Counted from the first letter of the stretch, positions 15,338 through 23,515 are shown. The stretch: DNA of 26,482 nucleotides from Cypionkella sp. (GCA_023255415.1 JALRIN010000037.1:1-26482), one strand, 5' to 3'. Program-made: numbers and translations. Notes: generated by a model from the letters alone, not told the origin.

Positions 15338-16397
15338 CACCCTTATCACCGAGGCGCGTCGCCAGGTCGAAATCTGCAACGCCTGCCGCTACTGCGAGGG
15401 CTATTGCTCGGTATTTCCCGCCATCGCACGGCAAAAATCCTTTGCTGATGGCGATATCACCCAGCTGGCGAACCTGTGCCACAACTGCCGCGGCTGCTAT
15501 TACGCTTGCCAATATACCGCGCCGCATGAGTTTGCGCTGAACCTGCCCGCCGCCTTGGCCGAGGTGCGCCACGACAGCTGGGAACGCCATATACACCCAC
15601 AGGCCTTTGCCAAACTGTTTCAAACCAGCGGCTTGGCCATCGCGCTGCTGGCTGTTGCGACACTGGCGCTGATGTTCTGGGCGATTGCGGTTTGGCAGCC
15701 GTTGCAGGGCGACGGGTTTTATGCGGTTTTGGCGCATAACACTTTGGTTGCGATCTTTGCGCCTGCCTTTTTGGCGCCACTGGCGCTGATTGGCTTTGGC
15801 CTGCGCAGCTATTGGCGCGAGGTCGGCGGCGGGCCGTTGCGGATGAGTGATATTCTTGAGGCGATGGCTTCGGCGGGGCGGATGAAAAACCTGTCAGGCG
15901 GCCAGGGTCAAGGCTGCAACTTTGAACAGGCCGACCGCTATTCAGACCGCCGCCGCCAGTTTCACCAAGCGATGATGTATGGGTTTTTGCTGTGCTTTGC
16001 CGCGACGTCGACGGCCACGCTGATGCATTATGTCTTGGGCTGGCAAGCTCCCTATTCCTTGGCGTCGGTGCCAAAGCTGCTGGGGCTGCCCGGCGGTGTT
16101 TTGATGGTGATCGGGGCGGGCGGACTTGCATGGCTGAAAACCAAAGCCGATCCCGCGCTTGGGGCCGCAAAGGCATGGGGCGGCGAGATGGCCTTTATCC
16201 TGCTGCTTGCACTAGTGGCGGGGTCAGGACTGCTGCTTTACGGCCTTGGCGGCACGGCGGCGATGCCTGCGCTTTTCGCGCTGCATTTGGCCAGCATCTT
16301 GGTGTTGTTCTTACTGATGCCGTTTTCCAAAATGGTGCACGGATTTTTCCGGCTGACCGCGCTGATTGTCGAGGCAGGCAAGGCCAATCAGCGCTGA
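15327..16397 (+). CDS. tcuB: TcuB-like Fe-S/membrane electron-transfer protein
   Basis: A 356-aa protein whose ATG 15327 lies inside tcuA, 9 nt after a perfect AAGGAGG (15311-15317). The N-terminal 65 residues carry two ferredoxin clusters, CNACRYCEGYC (Cys17, 20, 23, 27) and CHNCRGCYYAC (Cys51, 54, 57, 61). About six membrane spans follow (roughly 101-125, 133-158, 222-250, 256-275, 290-310, 318-340), with histidines that could hold heme. This is the CitB/TcuB layout: it reoxidises the FADH2 of TcuA and passes electrons to quinone in the inner membrane. The 3' end overlaps the convergent kinase gene by 10 bp. Confidence 0.9.
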   Translation: MSLDTLITEARRQVEICNACRYCEGYCSVFPAIARQKSFADGDITQLANLCHNCRGCYYACQYTAPHEFALNLPAALAEVRHDSWERHIHPQAFAKLFQTSGLAIALLAVATLALMFWAIAVWQPLQGDGFYAVLAHNTLVAIFAPAFLAPLALIGFGLRSYWREVGGGPLRMSDILEAMASAGRMKNLSGGQGQGCNFEQADRYSDRRRQFHQAMMYGFLLCFAATSTATLMHYVLGWQAPYSLASVPKLLGLPGGVLMVIGAGGLAWLKTKADPALGAAKAWGGEMAFILLLALVAGSGLLLYGLGGTAAMPALFALHLASILVLFLLMPFSKMVHGFFRLTALIVEAGKANQR

Positions 16398-17257
16398 AAG
16401 GCGCGCACCTCGTCCAGCAGGGGGATTGCGGCAACCGCACCCGCACGGGTGACTTGCAGCGCAGCGGCGGCCATTGCGGTGGTAAGTGCCGCCTCTACCG
16501 GCTCGCCCGCGTCCAGCCGCGCAAGGAAATAGCCCAAAAACGTATCGCCCGCACCGGTGCTATCAATCGCCTTGACCACATGCGCGGGGGCAGAAATCAC
16601 GCGATCGCCCAGCAGATAGTCGGCACCGGCAGCGCCTTTGGTCACCAAAATCGCCAAATCCTGCGGCAAGACTGCGCCTTGCGGCATTGCCGCTTGCAAT
16701 TGCGCAAATTCAACCGCGTTGACCGACAACAGATCCAAGCTGTTCAAATGGGGGATCACATTTTCAGCCCGAAACGGTGCGGCCGACAGCGCCACCCGCA
16801 TCCCGCGCGCGCGGGCTTGGGTCAGGGTGAAATCCAGCAGGTTGGTCTCGTTTTGCATCAGCAGCCAACTGCCCTTTGGCGCCGCATCCAAAGCCTGCAG
16901 CACCGCCACTTCGGGGATCAACACATTCGCGCCCGGGTCCAGCACAATGACATTTTCCGCCGCATCATCGACCAAGATCAGCGCTGATCCGGTCTCTGTC
17001 CCCTCCAGCAATGCCAAGCCCGAGACATCCAGACCCAGAGCCGCAAGCGCCGCCAACATGCGGGCATCATCGCGCGCAATACCACCGATATGACGCACCG
17101 CTCCGCCCGCGCGCAGAATCGCGACCGATTGGTTCAGCCCCTTGCCGCCCAGACCGACGCTTGCGCTGGCTGCGGCAATCGTCTCACCCGGTTCCGGGAA
17201 ATGAGCGACGCGATACACCCGATCCCAATTGATCGACCCTACGTTTAGAATTGTCAT
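16388..17257 (-). CDS. PfkB-family (ribokinase-like) kinase
   Basis: A 289-aa sugar/nucleoside kinase. The N-terminal sugar-binding signature is present (GLGGKGLNQSVAILRAGG, from residue 35), as is the C-terminal ATP/anion-hole motif DSTGAGDTFLGYF with catalytic Asp238. FPEPGET near residue 20 is typical of ribokinase-like members. ATG 17257 follows TTAAGGA by about 8 nt and lies 22 bp after hemY, so it may be co-transcribed with the heme-gene block. Its 3' end overlaps tcuB tail-to-tail by 10 bp. The substrate (ribose, nucleoside or another sugar) cannot be fixed; no sugar transporter is nearby. Confidence 0.85.
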   Translation of the reverse strand: MTILNVGSINWDRVYRVAHFPEPGETIAAASASVGLGGKGLNQSVAILRAGGAVRHIGGIARDDARMLAALAALGLDVSGLALLEGTETGSALILVDDAAENVIVLDPGANVLIPEVAVLQALDAAPKGSWLLMQNETNLLDFTLTQARARGMRVALSAAPFRAENVIPHLNSLDLLSVNAVEFAQLQAAMPQGAVLPQDLAILVTKGAAGADYLLGDRVISAPAHVVKAIDSTGAGDTFLGYFLARLDAGEPVEAALTTAMAAAALQVTRAGAVAAIPLLDEVRAFQR

Positions 17258-17279
17258 TCAAGCGTCCTTAATCTGCGCT

Positions 17280-18731
17280 TTAGGCTTTTTTCTGTGCCGC
17301 ATCTGTCTGGTTTGGCGCCAGATCAATCACATCGTCTTCCACCTTGGCAGCTTTGGGTTGCCCAACCAGCAGCGGCAAAAGTTCAGCCCCTGTAGCACTT
17401 TGACCCGAGGTTTCGACCGGATCGCGCCAGCTGAGGGTGTCAAAGCCGCCGCAATTTTCGCAGATCGGCTGCCAAGTGGCGTGGATGGCCTGACATTTAT
17501 CGCAGCACCACTGCGGGCCACGCGGGGCGGTCAGCGCACGCGACAGCCAGCCGCGCACAACCGCCTCGTCCGAGCCTTCACCCCGTTCAACCGCCGCCAT
17601 GATCGCCAGCGCCCGCTGTGTTGGCCGCGCGGTGGGCAGATCGCCCAGCGCACGACGGGCCGCCGGATAATCTTCGGCGGCAATGTTCAGCTCGGCCAGC
17701 AAGAGTTTGGTCTGGTCGCTGTCACCCTGCTGCGAAGTCAGCGCAGTAAAGCGTTTCAAGCGCTGAACCGGGGTCTCTTCAGGCTCGATCTCGGCAAAAG
17801 CAGCGGCAATTTCAGGATGCGGCAGCACGCTCCAAGCCTTTTTCAGAATGCGGGCAGCCGCTTTCTTATCGCCCTTTTCAATCAAGCCACGCCCCGCCAT
17901 CACCGCCGCCGGAATCAGATCGGGCGAGCGTTTGTTGGCCTCGATCGCAGCTTCACGGGCCTCGGTGCTTGCGGTTTCATCCATCACGCCCCGCGCCTCT
18001 TGCAGCGCAAGCACGGCGTCGCGACGACGGTAGACATCCTTGGGCAGGCTACCGGCCTTCAGCTTGGCGCCCAATGTGGTGCGTGCACCCTTCCAATCGG
18101 CTTTTTCCGATTGCAGTTTTAGCAAAATATCCTGCGTCTCGGCATGCTTGGGCTTAAGCGCAAAGGCCTTTTCAGCCAAGGCAAGGGCTGTATCGGTATC
18201 CCCCTCAGCCAGCTTTTGCCGCAGCAAGCCGCGCACGCCAACAAAGCGCGTCGCCTCATTGCTGACCAAGGTGCGATAGGCCGCGGTGGCGCGCTTGGTA
18301 TCGCCTGCGGCCTCGGCGGCTTGGGCCACCAGCAGCGTTGTCAGATCAGGACTTTCCAAAAACTTTTCGGCGCGCTGGGCACGGATCAGCGCCAAACGCC
18401 CCTCGCCCGAAGCCAGCGCCATCAGCCCTTCAGACAGCGCCTGATAGCCCTTTCTTTCGCGATTGCGGTCGAAATAACGCGAAATCGCCGTTTCATCGCC
18501 ATTTAAAAAGCGCAGCGTTGCAACCAAAAGGCCGGTCAGCTTCATCATCAGCCACAGCAGCGCCACCAAAAGCAAAAGCACAATCGCGGCTTGCAACGGC
18601 CCCAGACTGAATTCCCAGCCCGCCACCACAATCCGCACCCCTTCGGGCGATTGCAGCAGCAGATCAGCGCCATAGGTCAGCCCCGCAATCGCGGCAATAA
18701 ACAGCAAAACTTTAATCAAAGACCACAGCAT
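17280..18731 (-). CDS. hemY: HemY-like TPR membrane protein with C-terminal zinc ribbon
   Basis: A 483-aa protein. Two N-terminal membrane helices (about 4-25 and 42-72) belong to the HemY N-terminal domain, followed by helical tetratricopeptide-like repeats (about 95-400). The C-terminus has a four/five-Cys metal site: C409/C410, C413, then C424 and C427 in WQPICENCGGFDTLSW, like the rubredoxin-type end of LapB. ATG 18731 follows AAGGGG and is 10 bp after the mitofilin-like gene. The name comes from the hem operon position; this family is not the oxygen-dependent protoporphyrinogen oxidase also called HemY. It may scaffold heme or envelope proteins at the inner membrane. Direct function remains uncertain. 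Confidence 0.85.
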   Translation of the reverse strand: MLWSLIKVLLFIAAIAGLTYGADLLLQSPEGVRIVVAGWEFSLGPLQAAIVLLLLVALLWLMMKLTGLLVATLRFLNGDETAISRYFDRNRERKGYQALSEGLMALASGEGRLALIRAQRAEKFLESPDLTTLLVAQAAEAAGDTKRATAAYRTLVSNEATRFVGVRGLLRQKLAEGDTDTALALAEKAFALKPKHAETQDILLKLQSEKADWKGARTTLGAKLKAGSLPKDVYRRRDAVLALQEARGVMDETASTEAREAAIEANKRSPDLIPAAVMAGRGLIEKGDKKAAARILKKAWSVLPHPEIAAAFAEIEPEETPVQRLKRFTALTSQQGDSDQTKLLLAELNIAAEDYPAARRALGDLPTARPTQRALAIMAAVERGEGSDEAVVRGWLSRALTAPRGPQWCCDKCQAIHATWQPICENCGGFDTLSWRDPVETSGQSATGAELLPLLVGQPKAAKVEDDVIDLAPNQTDAAQKKA

Positions 18732-18741
18732 AGCAGACCCC

Positions 18742-19752
18742 TTATTGACCTAAGGCTGCGGCAAGGCCCGCAACAGCTGTTTGACCGGCAAGCCGAGTTT
18801 CCGCCAATGCCTGCCAAGCCGCCATTTCGGCCAGTGCCGGCGCGGGCAGGGCGGCGATCTCGGTCAAAGCCGTGGCCAGATCATCGCCGCGAAGGGCCGC
18901 TTCGGCGCGCGACAGCACCGCATCGGGGTCGGTGCCCGCCCGCGGTGTGGTCGAGCGTGCCCCGGTCTGAGTGCGCAGAAAATTCGTCGCGCGATCAGCC
19001 CAGCTTTGGCCCATATCGGCCCGAAGTGCCGCATCCAAAGCGGCGCGGGCGGCCACTGGGAAGGCTTCGGTCAAACTGGCAAGCGACGGCAAACCCGTTT
19101 GCGCATGATCAGACAGCGCCGCAGGCACATCGGCAAGCCCCGCCAGTGCCGCCGCATAGGGCGCGCCGCTGTCCAAGGCAGCCTGCACCTCGGCCAAAGC
19201 CAGCTTCGCGCGGGCCAGGGCCGAGGTCGCCTCTGCCTCAGCTTTGATCTTATCGGCGGCGGCTTGCGCATCGGCCATCATCGCCTGAATCGCAGCGGTA
19301 TCAACGACACCTGCAGGCGCCTGTTTCAGCGCATCAATTTGCGCCTGCATGTCTTGCAGCGCGGCGGTTGGGGTGGCTTCCCCAACAGGGCGCGCCTCCA
19401 AAGCTTGGATCTTTGCGGCCAGATCAGAAATTTGCGCCGCAAGAGCCGCCGTATCCGGCAAGGCAGCTAGCTTGGCCTGCAAATCTGCGGTTTCGGCCTG
19501 CTGCGCTGCAAGGGCTGCCTGCAAGGCCGAGGTATCCTGAACCGGCCAGCCCTTTGGCACATATTGCGCCAGACCAAAGCCAATCCCCGCCGCGATCACA
19601 CCGCCCAGCAGCCCTCCTACCAAACCGCTACCGCGCTTTGCAGGTTTGGGCTTGGGCGTCGGTTCAACCGCTGCCTCGGGTTCCGGTTCGGGTTCGGGCA
19701 GCACGACGGGTTCTGCCTCGGGCGTGATCGCTTCTGGTTCTTTGTCTGACAT
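18742..19752 (-). CDS. Mitofilin/Mic60-like inner-membrane protein (COG4223 type)
   Basis: A 336-aa protein. ATG 19752 is chosen because GTGGGG precedes it and because the upstream TTG at 19800 has no ribosome site. The layout is an acidic/proline-rich cytoplasmic N-terminus (EPEPEPEAAVEPTPKPKP), one glycine-rich membrane helix at residues 43-63, a long coiled-coil of Ala/Gln/Leu heptads (about 73-200), then a C-terminal mitofilin-like helical domain. This is the alphaproteobacterial relative of mitochondrial Mic60, known to sit in the heme gene block. It would face the periplasm and could shape membranes. It lies between hemD and hemY on the same strand (gaps of 51 and 10 bp). Confidence 0.82.
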   Translation of the reverse strand: MSDKEPEAITPEAEPVVLPEPEPEPEAAVEPTPKPKPAKRGSGLVGGLLGGVIAAGIGFGLAQYVPKGWPVQDTSALQAALAAQQAETADLQAKLAALPDTAALAAQISDLAAKIQALEARPVGEATPTAALQDMQAQIDALKQAPAGVVDTAAIQAMMADAQAAADKIKAEAEATSALARAKLALAEVQAALDSGAPYAAALAGLADVPAALSDHAQTGLPSLASLTEAFPVAARAALDAALRADMGQSWADRATNFLRTQTGARSTTPRAGTDPDAVLSRAEAALRGDDLATALTEIAALPAPALAEMAAWQALAETRLAGQTAVAGLAAALGQ

Positions 19753-19803
19753 GATCGCCCCACTCTTTGCTTTGACCAAGTTAATGCCCTGAGGCGGCAA
19801 GGT

Positions 19804-20514
19804 TCAAGAACCAAGCGCTTGCTGCGTCACTTGGGCCAAGGCTTGCCGCAGCGATGCAGCATCTGGCTGCTGGGCCACCGCAACACCCTGCGCTGGAATA
19901 TCCAGCTCTGCAAGAACGGCCAAGCTGATCGCTGCGACAAAGACTGGCGCAGACCCCGCAATGCGGCGATATTCCGCGCAAAACAGCTTGGCCGAACGGG
20001 GCGAAAACAGCGGCACCAGAACCGGCCCTTTGCCTTGCAACAAAGCCACGGCCTGCAGGGTCAGTGGCAAGGGCTTTTGGCGGTACACCTGGGCCACAAC
20101 CGGCTCTAATCCGGCAGAAATCAGAGTATCACGCAGGCCTGTTGCAGCCTCTTGGGCCTGAAGCAACAACAGTGGTCCCTTCAGGTCTTGCGCCAGAATC
20201 AAAGCCGCCAGATCCGCCGCATTGCCATCAGCCGAGACCGCCTGCCAGCCCTGCGCCTGAGCTGCAAACGCGGTGCGTTTGCCGACACAAAAGGCGCGCT
20301 TGGGCAGCGAAACCGCCAAACCCGCCGCCGCCTGCACCCCGGTTTCCGAGGTAAAGATCATCGCAGCATAGGGTTTTTGCGCAATCTTGGGCCTTAGAAA
20401 CTCTGGCGCCATCAGCGGCGAGATCACGACATCGCCGATCAGCCCATGCGCAAACCGCTGGCTTTGCGCCAAGGGCCGCGTCAACAGAAAGCTGGCTTGG
20501 GATTGTCTGACCAT
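19804..20514 (-). CDS. hemD: Uroporphyrinogen-III synthase
   Basis: A 236-aa cytoplasmic enzyme that closes and inverts ring D of hydroxymethylbilane to give uroporphyrinogen III, the branch point for heme, siroheme and cobalamin. The N-terminus LLTRPLAQSQRFA is the usual HemD opening. The first alpha/beta domain contains AAMIFTSETGVQAAA, and the second has the DLKGPLLLLQAQ and VYRQKPLPL blocks, with VLVPLFSPRSAKLF matching the family's FFSPRSA-type segment. Length is normal. It starts the minus-strand hemD-mitofilin-hemY block and is divergent from tsaD with only 45 bp between start codons, so the two promoters must overlap. This is the standard gene order in Rhodobacterales. Confidence 0.88.
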   Translation of the reverse strand: MVRQSQASFLLTRPLAQSQRFAHGLIGDVVISPLMAPEFLRPKIAQKPYAAMIFTSETGVQAAAGLAVSLPKRAFCVGKRTAFAAQAQGWQAVSADGNAADLAALILAQDLKGPLLLLQAQEAATGLRDTLISAGLEPVVAQVYRQKPLPLTLQAVALLQGKGPVLVPLFSPRSAKLFCAEYRRIAGSAPVFVAAISLAVLAELDIPAQGVAVAQQPDAASLRQALAQVTQQALGS

Positions 20515-20559
20515 GCCCTAGGTGTTACCTGCGAAGAGGGCAGCAATCAACGGCGGAAC

Positions 20560-21657
20560 ATGGCAAACACACTGACCTTTCTGGGCATCGAGTCGAGCTG
20601 TGATGACACGGCCGCAGCGGTTGTGCGTCATCAGCCGGGCGGCTCGGCGCAGGTTCTGGCCTCGATCGTTGAAGGCCAGACGGCGCTGCATGCAGATTTT
20701 GGCGGCGTGGTGCCAGAAATTGCCGCCCGCGCTCATGCCGAGCGGCTGGATCATTGCGTTGAACGCGCCTTGGCGCAGGCTGGGCTGCGCTTGGCTGATC
20801 TGGACGGTATCGCGGTCACCGCAGGGCCGGGGCTGATCGGCGGTGTGCTGTCTGGGGTGATGTTGGCCAAGGGGCTGACGGCGGCGACCGGCTTGCCACT
20901 GGTCGGCGTGAACCATTTGGCCGGCCACGCGCTGACGCCACGGCTGAACGACGGGCTGGCCTTTCCCTATTTGATGCTGCTGGTTTCAGGCGGGCATTGC
21001 CAATTTTTGATCGCGCATTCCGCTGATAGATTCGAACGTCTTGGCGGCACCATCGACGATGCACCGGGCGAGGCTTTTGACAAAACCGCCAAGCTTTTGG
21101 GTCTGGCGCAACCCGGCGGGCCGCTGGTGCAGGCCGAAGCGGTGCTTGGCGATGCAAAACGCTTTGCCTTTCCGCGGCCGCTGCTGGATCGGGCGGGCTG
21201 CGATATGTCGTTCTCGGGGCTAAAAACGGCTCTATTACGGGCCCGAGATGCGATCCTTACAGAAAAAGGCGGGCTGACGGTTCAGGATCGGCGCGATCTT
21301 TGCGCAGGGTTTCAGGCAGCCGTTGCTGATGTTTTGGCCGAGAAAACCCGTCGGGCTTTGGCGATCTATCTTGCGCTTGCGCCCAAGATGCCCGCCTTTG
21401 CCGTTGCCGGTGGCGTGGCGGCAAATACCGCTATTCGCGCCAAGTTAGAGACTGTTTGTGCCGATAGCGATACGGCGTTTTTCGCCCCACCTTTGGCGCT
21501 TTGCACCGACAATGCGGCGATGATCGCTTGGGCCGGGATCGAGCGGTTTCGGGCAGGCGGGCGCGATGATGCCAGCCTGTCCGCCCGACCGCGCTGGCCC
21601 TTGGACGCCACGGCGGCCCCTATGCTTGGGTCGGGCAAAAAGGGGGCAAAGTCGTGA
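20560..21657 (+). CDS. tsaD: tRNA N6-adenosine threonylcarbamoyltransferase
   Basis: A 365-aa ASKHA-fold enzyme of the t6A pathway, which transfers threonylcarbamoyl from TC-AMP to A37 of ANN-decoding tRNAs with TsaB and TsaE. ATG 20560 begins MANTLTFLGIESSCDDTAAA; an upstream in-frame extension runs into the hemD promoter and is not used. Visible: the phosphate loop GIESSCDDT (9-17), metal ligands His119 and His123 in VNHLAGHAL, VSGGHCQ (142-148), DAPGEAFDKTAKLLGL, and the C-terminal CTDNAAMIAWAG metal/adenosine motif. Length and motifs are typical. The next gene, gpsA, starts 4 bp before its stop (GTGA), so the two are co-translated. Confidence 0.95.
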   Translation: MANTLTFLGIESSCDDTAAAVVRHQPGGSAQVLASIVEGQTALHADFGGVVPEIAARAHAERLDHCVERALAQAGLRLADLDGIAVTAGPGLIGGVLSGVMLAKGLTAATGLPLVGVNHLAGHALTPRLNDGLAFPYLMLLVSGGHCQFLIAHSADRFERLGGTIDDAPGEAFDKTAKLLGLAQPGGPLVQAEAVLGDAKRFAFPRPLLDRAGCDMSFSGLKTALLRARDAILTEKGGLTVQDRRDLCAGFQAAVADVLAEKTRRALAIYLALAPKMPAFAVAGGVAANTAIRAKLETVCADSDTAFFAPPLALCTDNAAMIAWAGIERFRAGGRDDASLSARPRWPLDATAAPMLGSGKKGAKS

Positions 21658-22604
21658 TCGGTATCCTTGGCGCAGGTGCTTTTGGCACAGCTCTTGCGGT
21701 CGCCTTGGGGCGCGAAGGCCGCGATGTGCGGCTTTGGGCGCGGGACGAAACTCATGTCGCCACGATGAGCCAAACGCGGATGAATGCAGCGCGGTTGCCG
21801 GGCATTGTCTTTCCTAAAAAAGTCTCTGTTACAGCGAAAATAGACGATATTTTGGGTGCAGAGGCGATCTTGCTGGCCGTGCCGATGCAGGCTTTGCGAG
21901 GGCTTCTGGCAGCCGAGCCGCGCTTGAACGGTCATGTTTTGGTGGCCTGTTGCAAGGGGGTCGATCTGACCAGTTTGCAAGGCCCAGCCGGATTGATCGC
22001 GGCGGCATGTCCTGACGCACGCGTTGGCATTCTGACCGGACCCAGCTTTGCCAGCGACATCGCCCAGGGCCTGCCGACCGCGCTGACGCTGGCCTGCCAC
22101 GACGGTGAGGCTTTACAAAACCTGCTGTCGACGCCAGCGCTGCGGCTGTATCGCAGCGAAGATATCATCGGGGCAGAACTGGGTGGGGCATTAAAGAATG
22201 TGATCGCGATAGCTGCCGGTGTGGTGATTGGCGCGGGCCTGGGCGATTCGGCGCGCGCGGCGCTGATGGCGCGCGGTTATGCCGAAATGACGCGCTTTGC
22301 CATCGCCCGTGGCGCAGAGGCCGAAACGCTTGCCGGTCTGTCGGGATTTGGCGATCTGGTGCTGACCTGTACCTCGACGCAATCGCGTAATTTCCGCTAT
22401 GGTCAGGCTTTGGGCAGCGGCACAGTCTTTGACGCTTCGGTCACTGTCGAAGGGGCTGCAACAGCAAAAGCAGTCTCTAATATGGCGAAAATAGCCGATA
22501 TTGATATGCCGATCACCGATATGATTTCCGCACTGATCGACCAACGTCTGACCCTAACGCAGGCGATTTCCGCCCTGCTGTCTCGCCCCTTAAAACAGGA
22601 GTAA
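21654..22604 (+). CDS. gpsA: NAD(P)-dependent glycerol-3-phosphate dehydrogenase
   Basis: A 316-aa cytoplasmic enzyme making sn-glycerol-3-phosphate from dihydroxyacetone phosphate for phospholipid synthesis. GTG 21654 overlaps the tsaD stop. The N-terminal Rossmann fold has ILGAGAFGTALA (4-15). Also visible are LLAVPMQALR (73-82), the GPSFASDIAQGLPTA block (129-143), catalytic Lys181 in GGALKNVIAIAAG, and GLSGFGDLVLTCTS near residue 230. All are typical of GpsA. The tsaD-gpsA pairing is common in Rhodobacterales. A YciI-like gene follows after 3 nt. Confidence 0.95.
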   Translation: MIGILGAGAFGTALAVALGREGRDVRLWARDETHVATMSQTRMNAARLPGIVFPKKVSVTAKIDDILGAEAILLAVPMQALRGLLAAEPRLNGHVLVACCKGVDLTSLQGPAGLIAAACPDARVGILTGPSFASDIAQGLPTALTLACHDGEALQNLLSTPALRLYRSEDIIGAELGGALKNVIAIAAGVVIGAGLGDSARAALMARGYAEMTRFAIARGAEAETLAGLSGFGDLVLTCTSTQSRNFRYGQALGSGTVFDASVTVEGAATAKAVSNMAKIADIDMPITDMISALIDQRLTLTQAISALLSRPLKQE

Positions 22605-22607
22605 CCC

Positions 22608-22880
22608 ATGCGCGCCGCTTTGATCTGCCTTGATAAACCCGACCACCTGCACATTCGCCTTGAAACGCGCAGCGCCCACCTTGGCTATATCGAGGCGACG
22701 GGCGTTGTGGAAATGGCTGGGCCTTTTCTGAACCCCGAAGGCCAGATGACCGGCAGCCTTGTGGTGCTGAATGTCGAAAACCTGGCCGCAGCAAAGGATT
22801 GGGCCGCGAATGACCCCTATGCTTTGGCAGGGCTGTTCAGTTCAGTGACAATTACCGAGTGGAAAAAGGTTATCGGATGA
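22608..22880 (+). CDS. YciI-like (YCII domain) protein
   Basis: A 90-aa single-domain protein of the YCII family (ferredoxin-like dimeric alpha/beta barrel). ATG 22608 follows CAGGAGTAA. The conserved His24 in RSAHLGYIE, the Gly-Pro-Phe block (AGPFLN, about 37-42), the GSLVVLNVENLAAAKDWA strand-helix and the DPYALAGLF segment match the family. A hydrolase or small-molecule role has been suggested for YciI relatives, but no activity is known. It lies 3 nt after gpsA and overlaps the EVE-domain gene by 4 bp (ATGA), so it belongs to the same operon. Confidence 0.85.
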   Translation: MRAALICLDKPDHLHIRLETRSAHLGYIEATGVVEMAGPFLNPEGQMTGSLVVLNVENLAAAKDWAANDPYALAGLFSSVTITEWKKVIG

Positions 22881-23296
22881 AGTTTTGGCTGTTCAAATCC
22901 GAGCCAGACACTTGGGGCTGGCACGACCAGCTTGCCAAGGGCGATCTGGGCGAGGAGTGGGGCGGCGTGCGCAACTATCAGGCCCGCAACAATATGCGGG
23001 CCATGCAGTTGGGCGATCTTGGGTTTTTCTATCACTCTAACATCGGCAAAGAGATAGTTGGGATTGTCGAGGTCTGCCAAACCTCTGCGTCTGACAGCAC
23101 CAGCGAGGATCCTCGCTGGGATTGCGTGCATATTCGCGCAGTCCGCACCTTGGCCAAACCCGTGACGATGGCGCAATGCAAAGCAACGGTGGGCTTGCAG
23201 GATATGGTTTTGTTGAAAAATTCGCGGCTTTCGGTGCAGCCTGTGACGCCGGAAGAATGGCGCATCATCTGCGCAATGGGCGGAACGGCCCCTTAA
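22877..23296 (+). CDS. EVE-domain (PUA-like) protein
   Basis: A 139-aa protein starting at ATG 22877, which overlaps the YciI stop. It opens with the EVE hallmark KFWLFKSEPDTWGWHDQ, followed by WGGVRNYQARNNMRAM (a pocket-forming segment), DLGFFYHSN and the IVGIVEV strand, then DPRWDCVHIRAVRTLAKPV. EVE domains share the PUA fold and bind modified bases in DNA or RNA. The stand-alone type here resembles human THYN1-like proteins. It is the last gene of the tsaD operon and is followed by a hairpin at 23305-23336. Its target base is unknown. Confidence 0.9.
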   Translation: MKFWLFKSEPDTWGWHDQLAKGDLGEEWGGVRNYQARNNMRAMQLGDLGFFYHSNIGKEIVGIVEVCQTSASDSTSEDPRWDCVHIRAVRTLAKPVTMAQCKATVGLQDMVLLKNSRLSVQPVTPEEWRIICAMGGTAP

Positions 23297-23304
23297 TTTT
23301 GGAA

Positions 23305-23336
23305 AAGGGGGCCCATTACCCCTAAAGGACCCCCTT
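23305..23336 (+). terminator. Hairpin after the EVE-domain gene
   Basis: AAGGGGG (23305-23311) pairs with CCCCCTT (23330-23336) with an 18-nt loop, 8 bp after the stop codon. No T-tract follows, so it may be a weak or factor-aided terminator. Confidence 0.45.
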
Positions 23337-23483
23337 CCACCCCACGTGCTCCCTCAGCACCACACGTGTTCTGTTAAAAGGTCCCGGGCTCCTGCCCTAT
23401 TTACGTACCATAGTCGATCAAACAGATGCGCGCAAACGCGAAGCTTTTAGGGTTTAAATCAAAGCCGATGGATTGACGAAAGA

Positions 23484-23502
23484 CCCGCCAAAATCTGGCG
23501 GG
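23484..23502 (-). terminator. Terminator hairpin after the DUF2853 gene
   Basis: CCCGCCA (23484-23490), 5-nt loop, TGGCGGG (23496-23502): a perfect 7-bp stem, 13 bp past the minus-strand stop, followed on that strand by TCTTTC. It may also stop plus-strand transcripts. Confidence 0.7.
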
Positions 23503-23515
23503 CCTTCCAGGAAGC

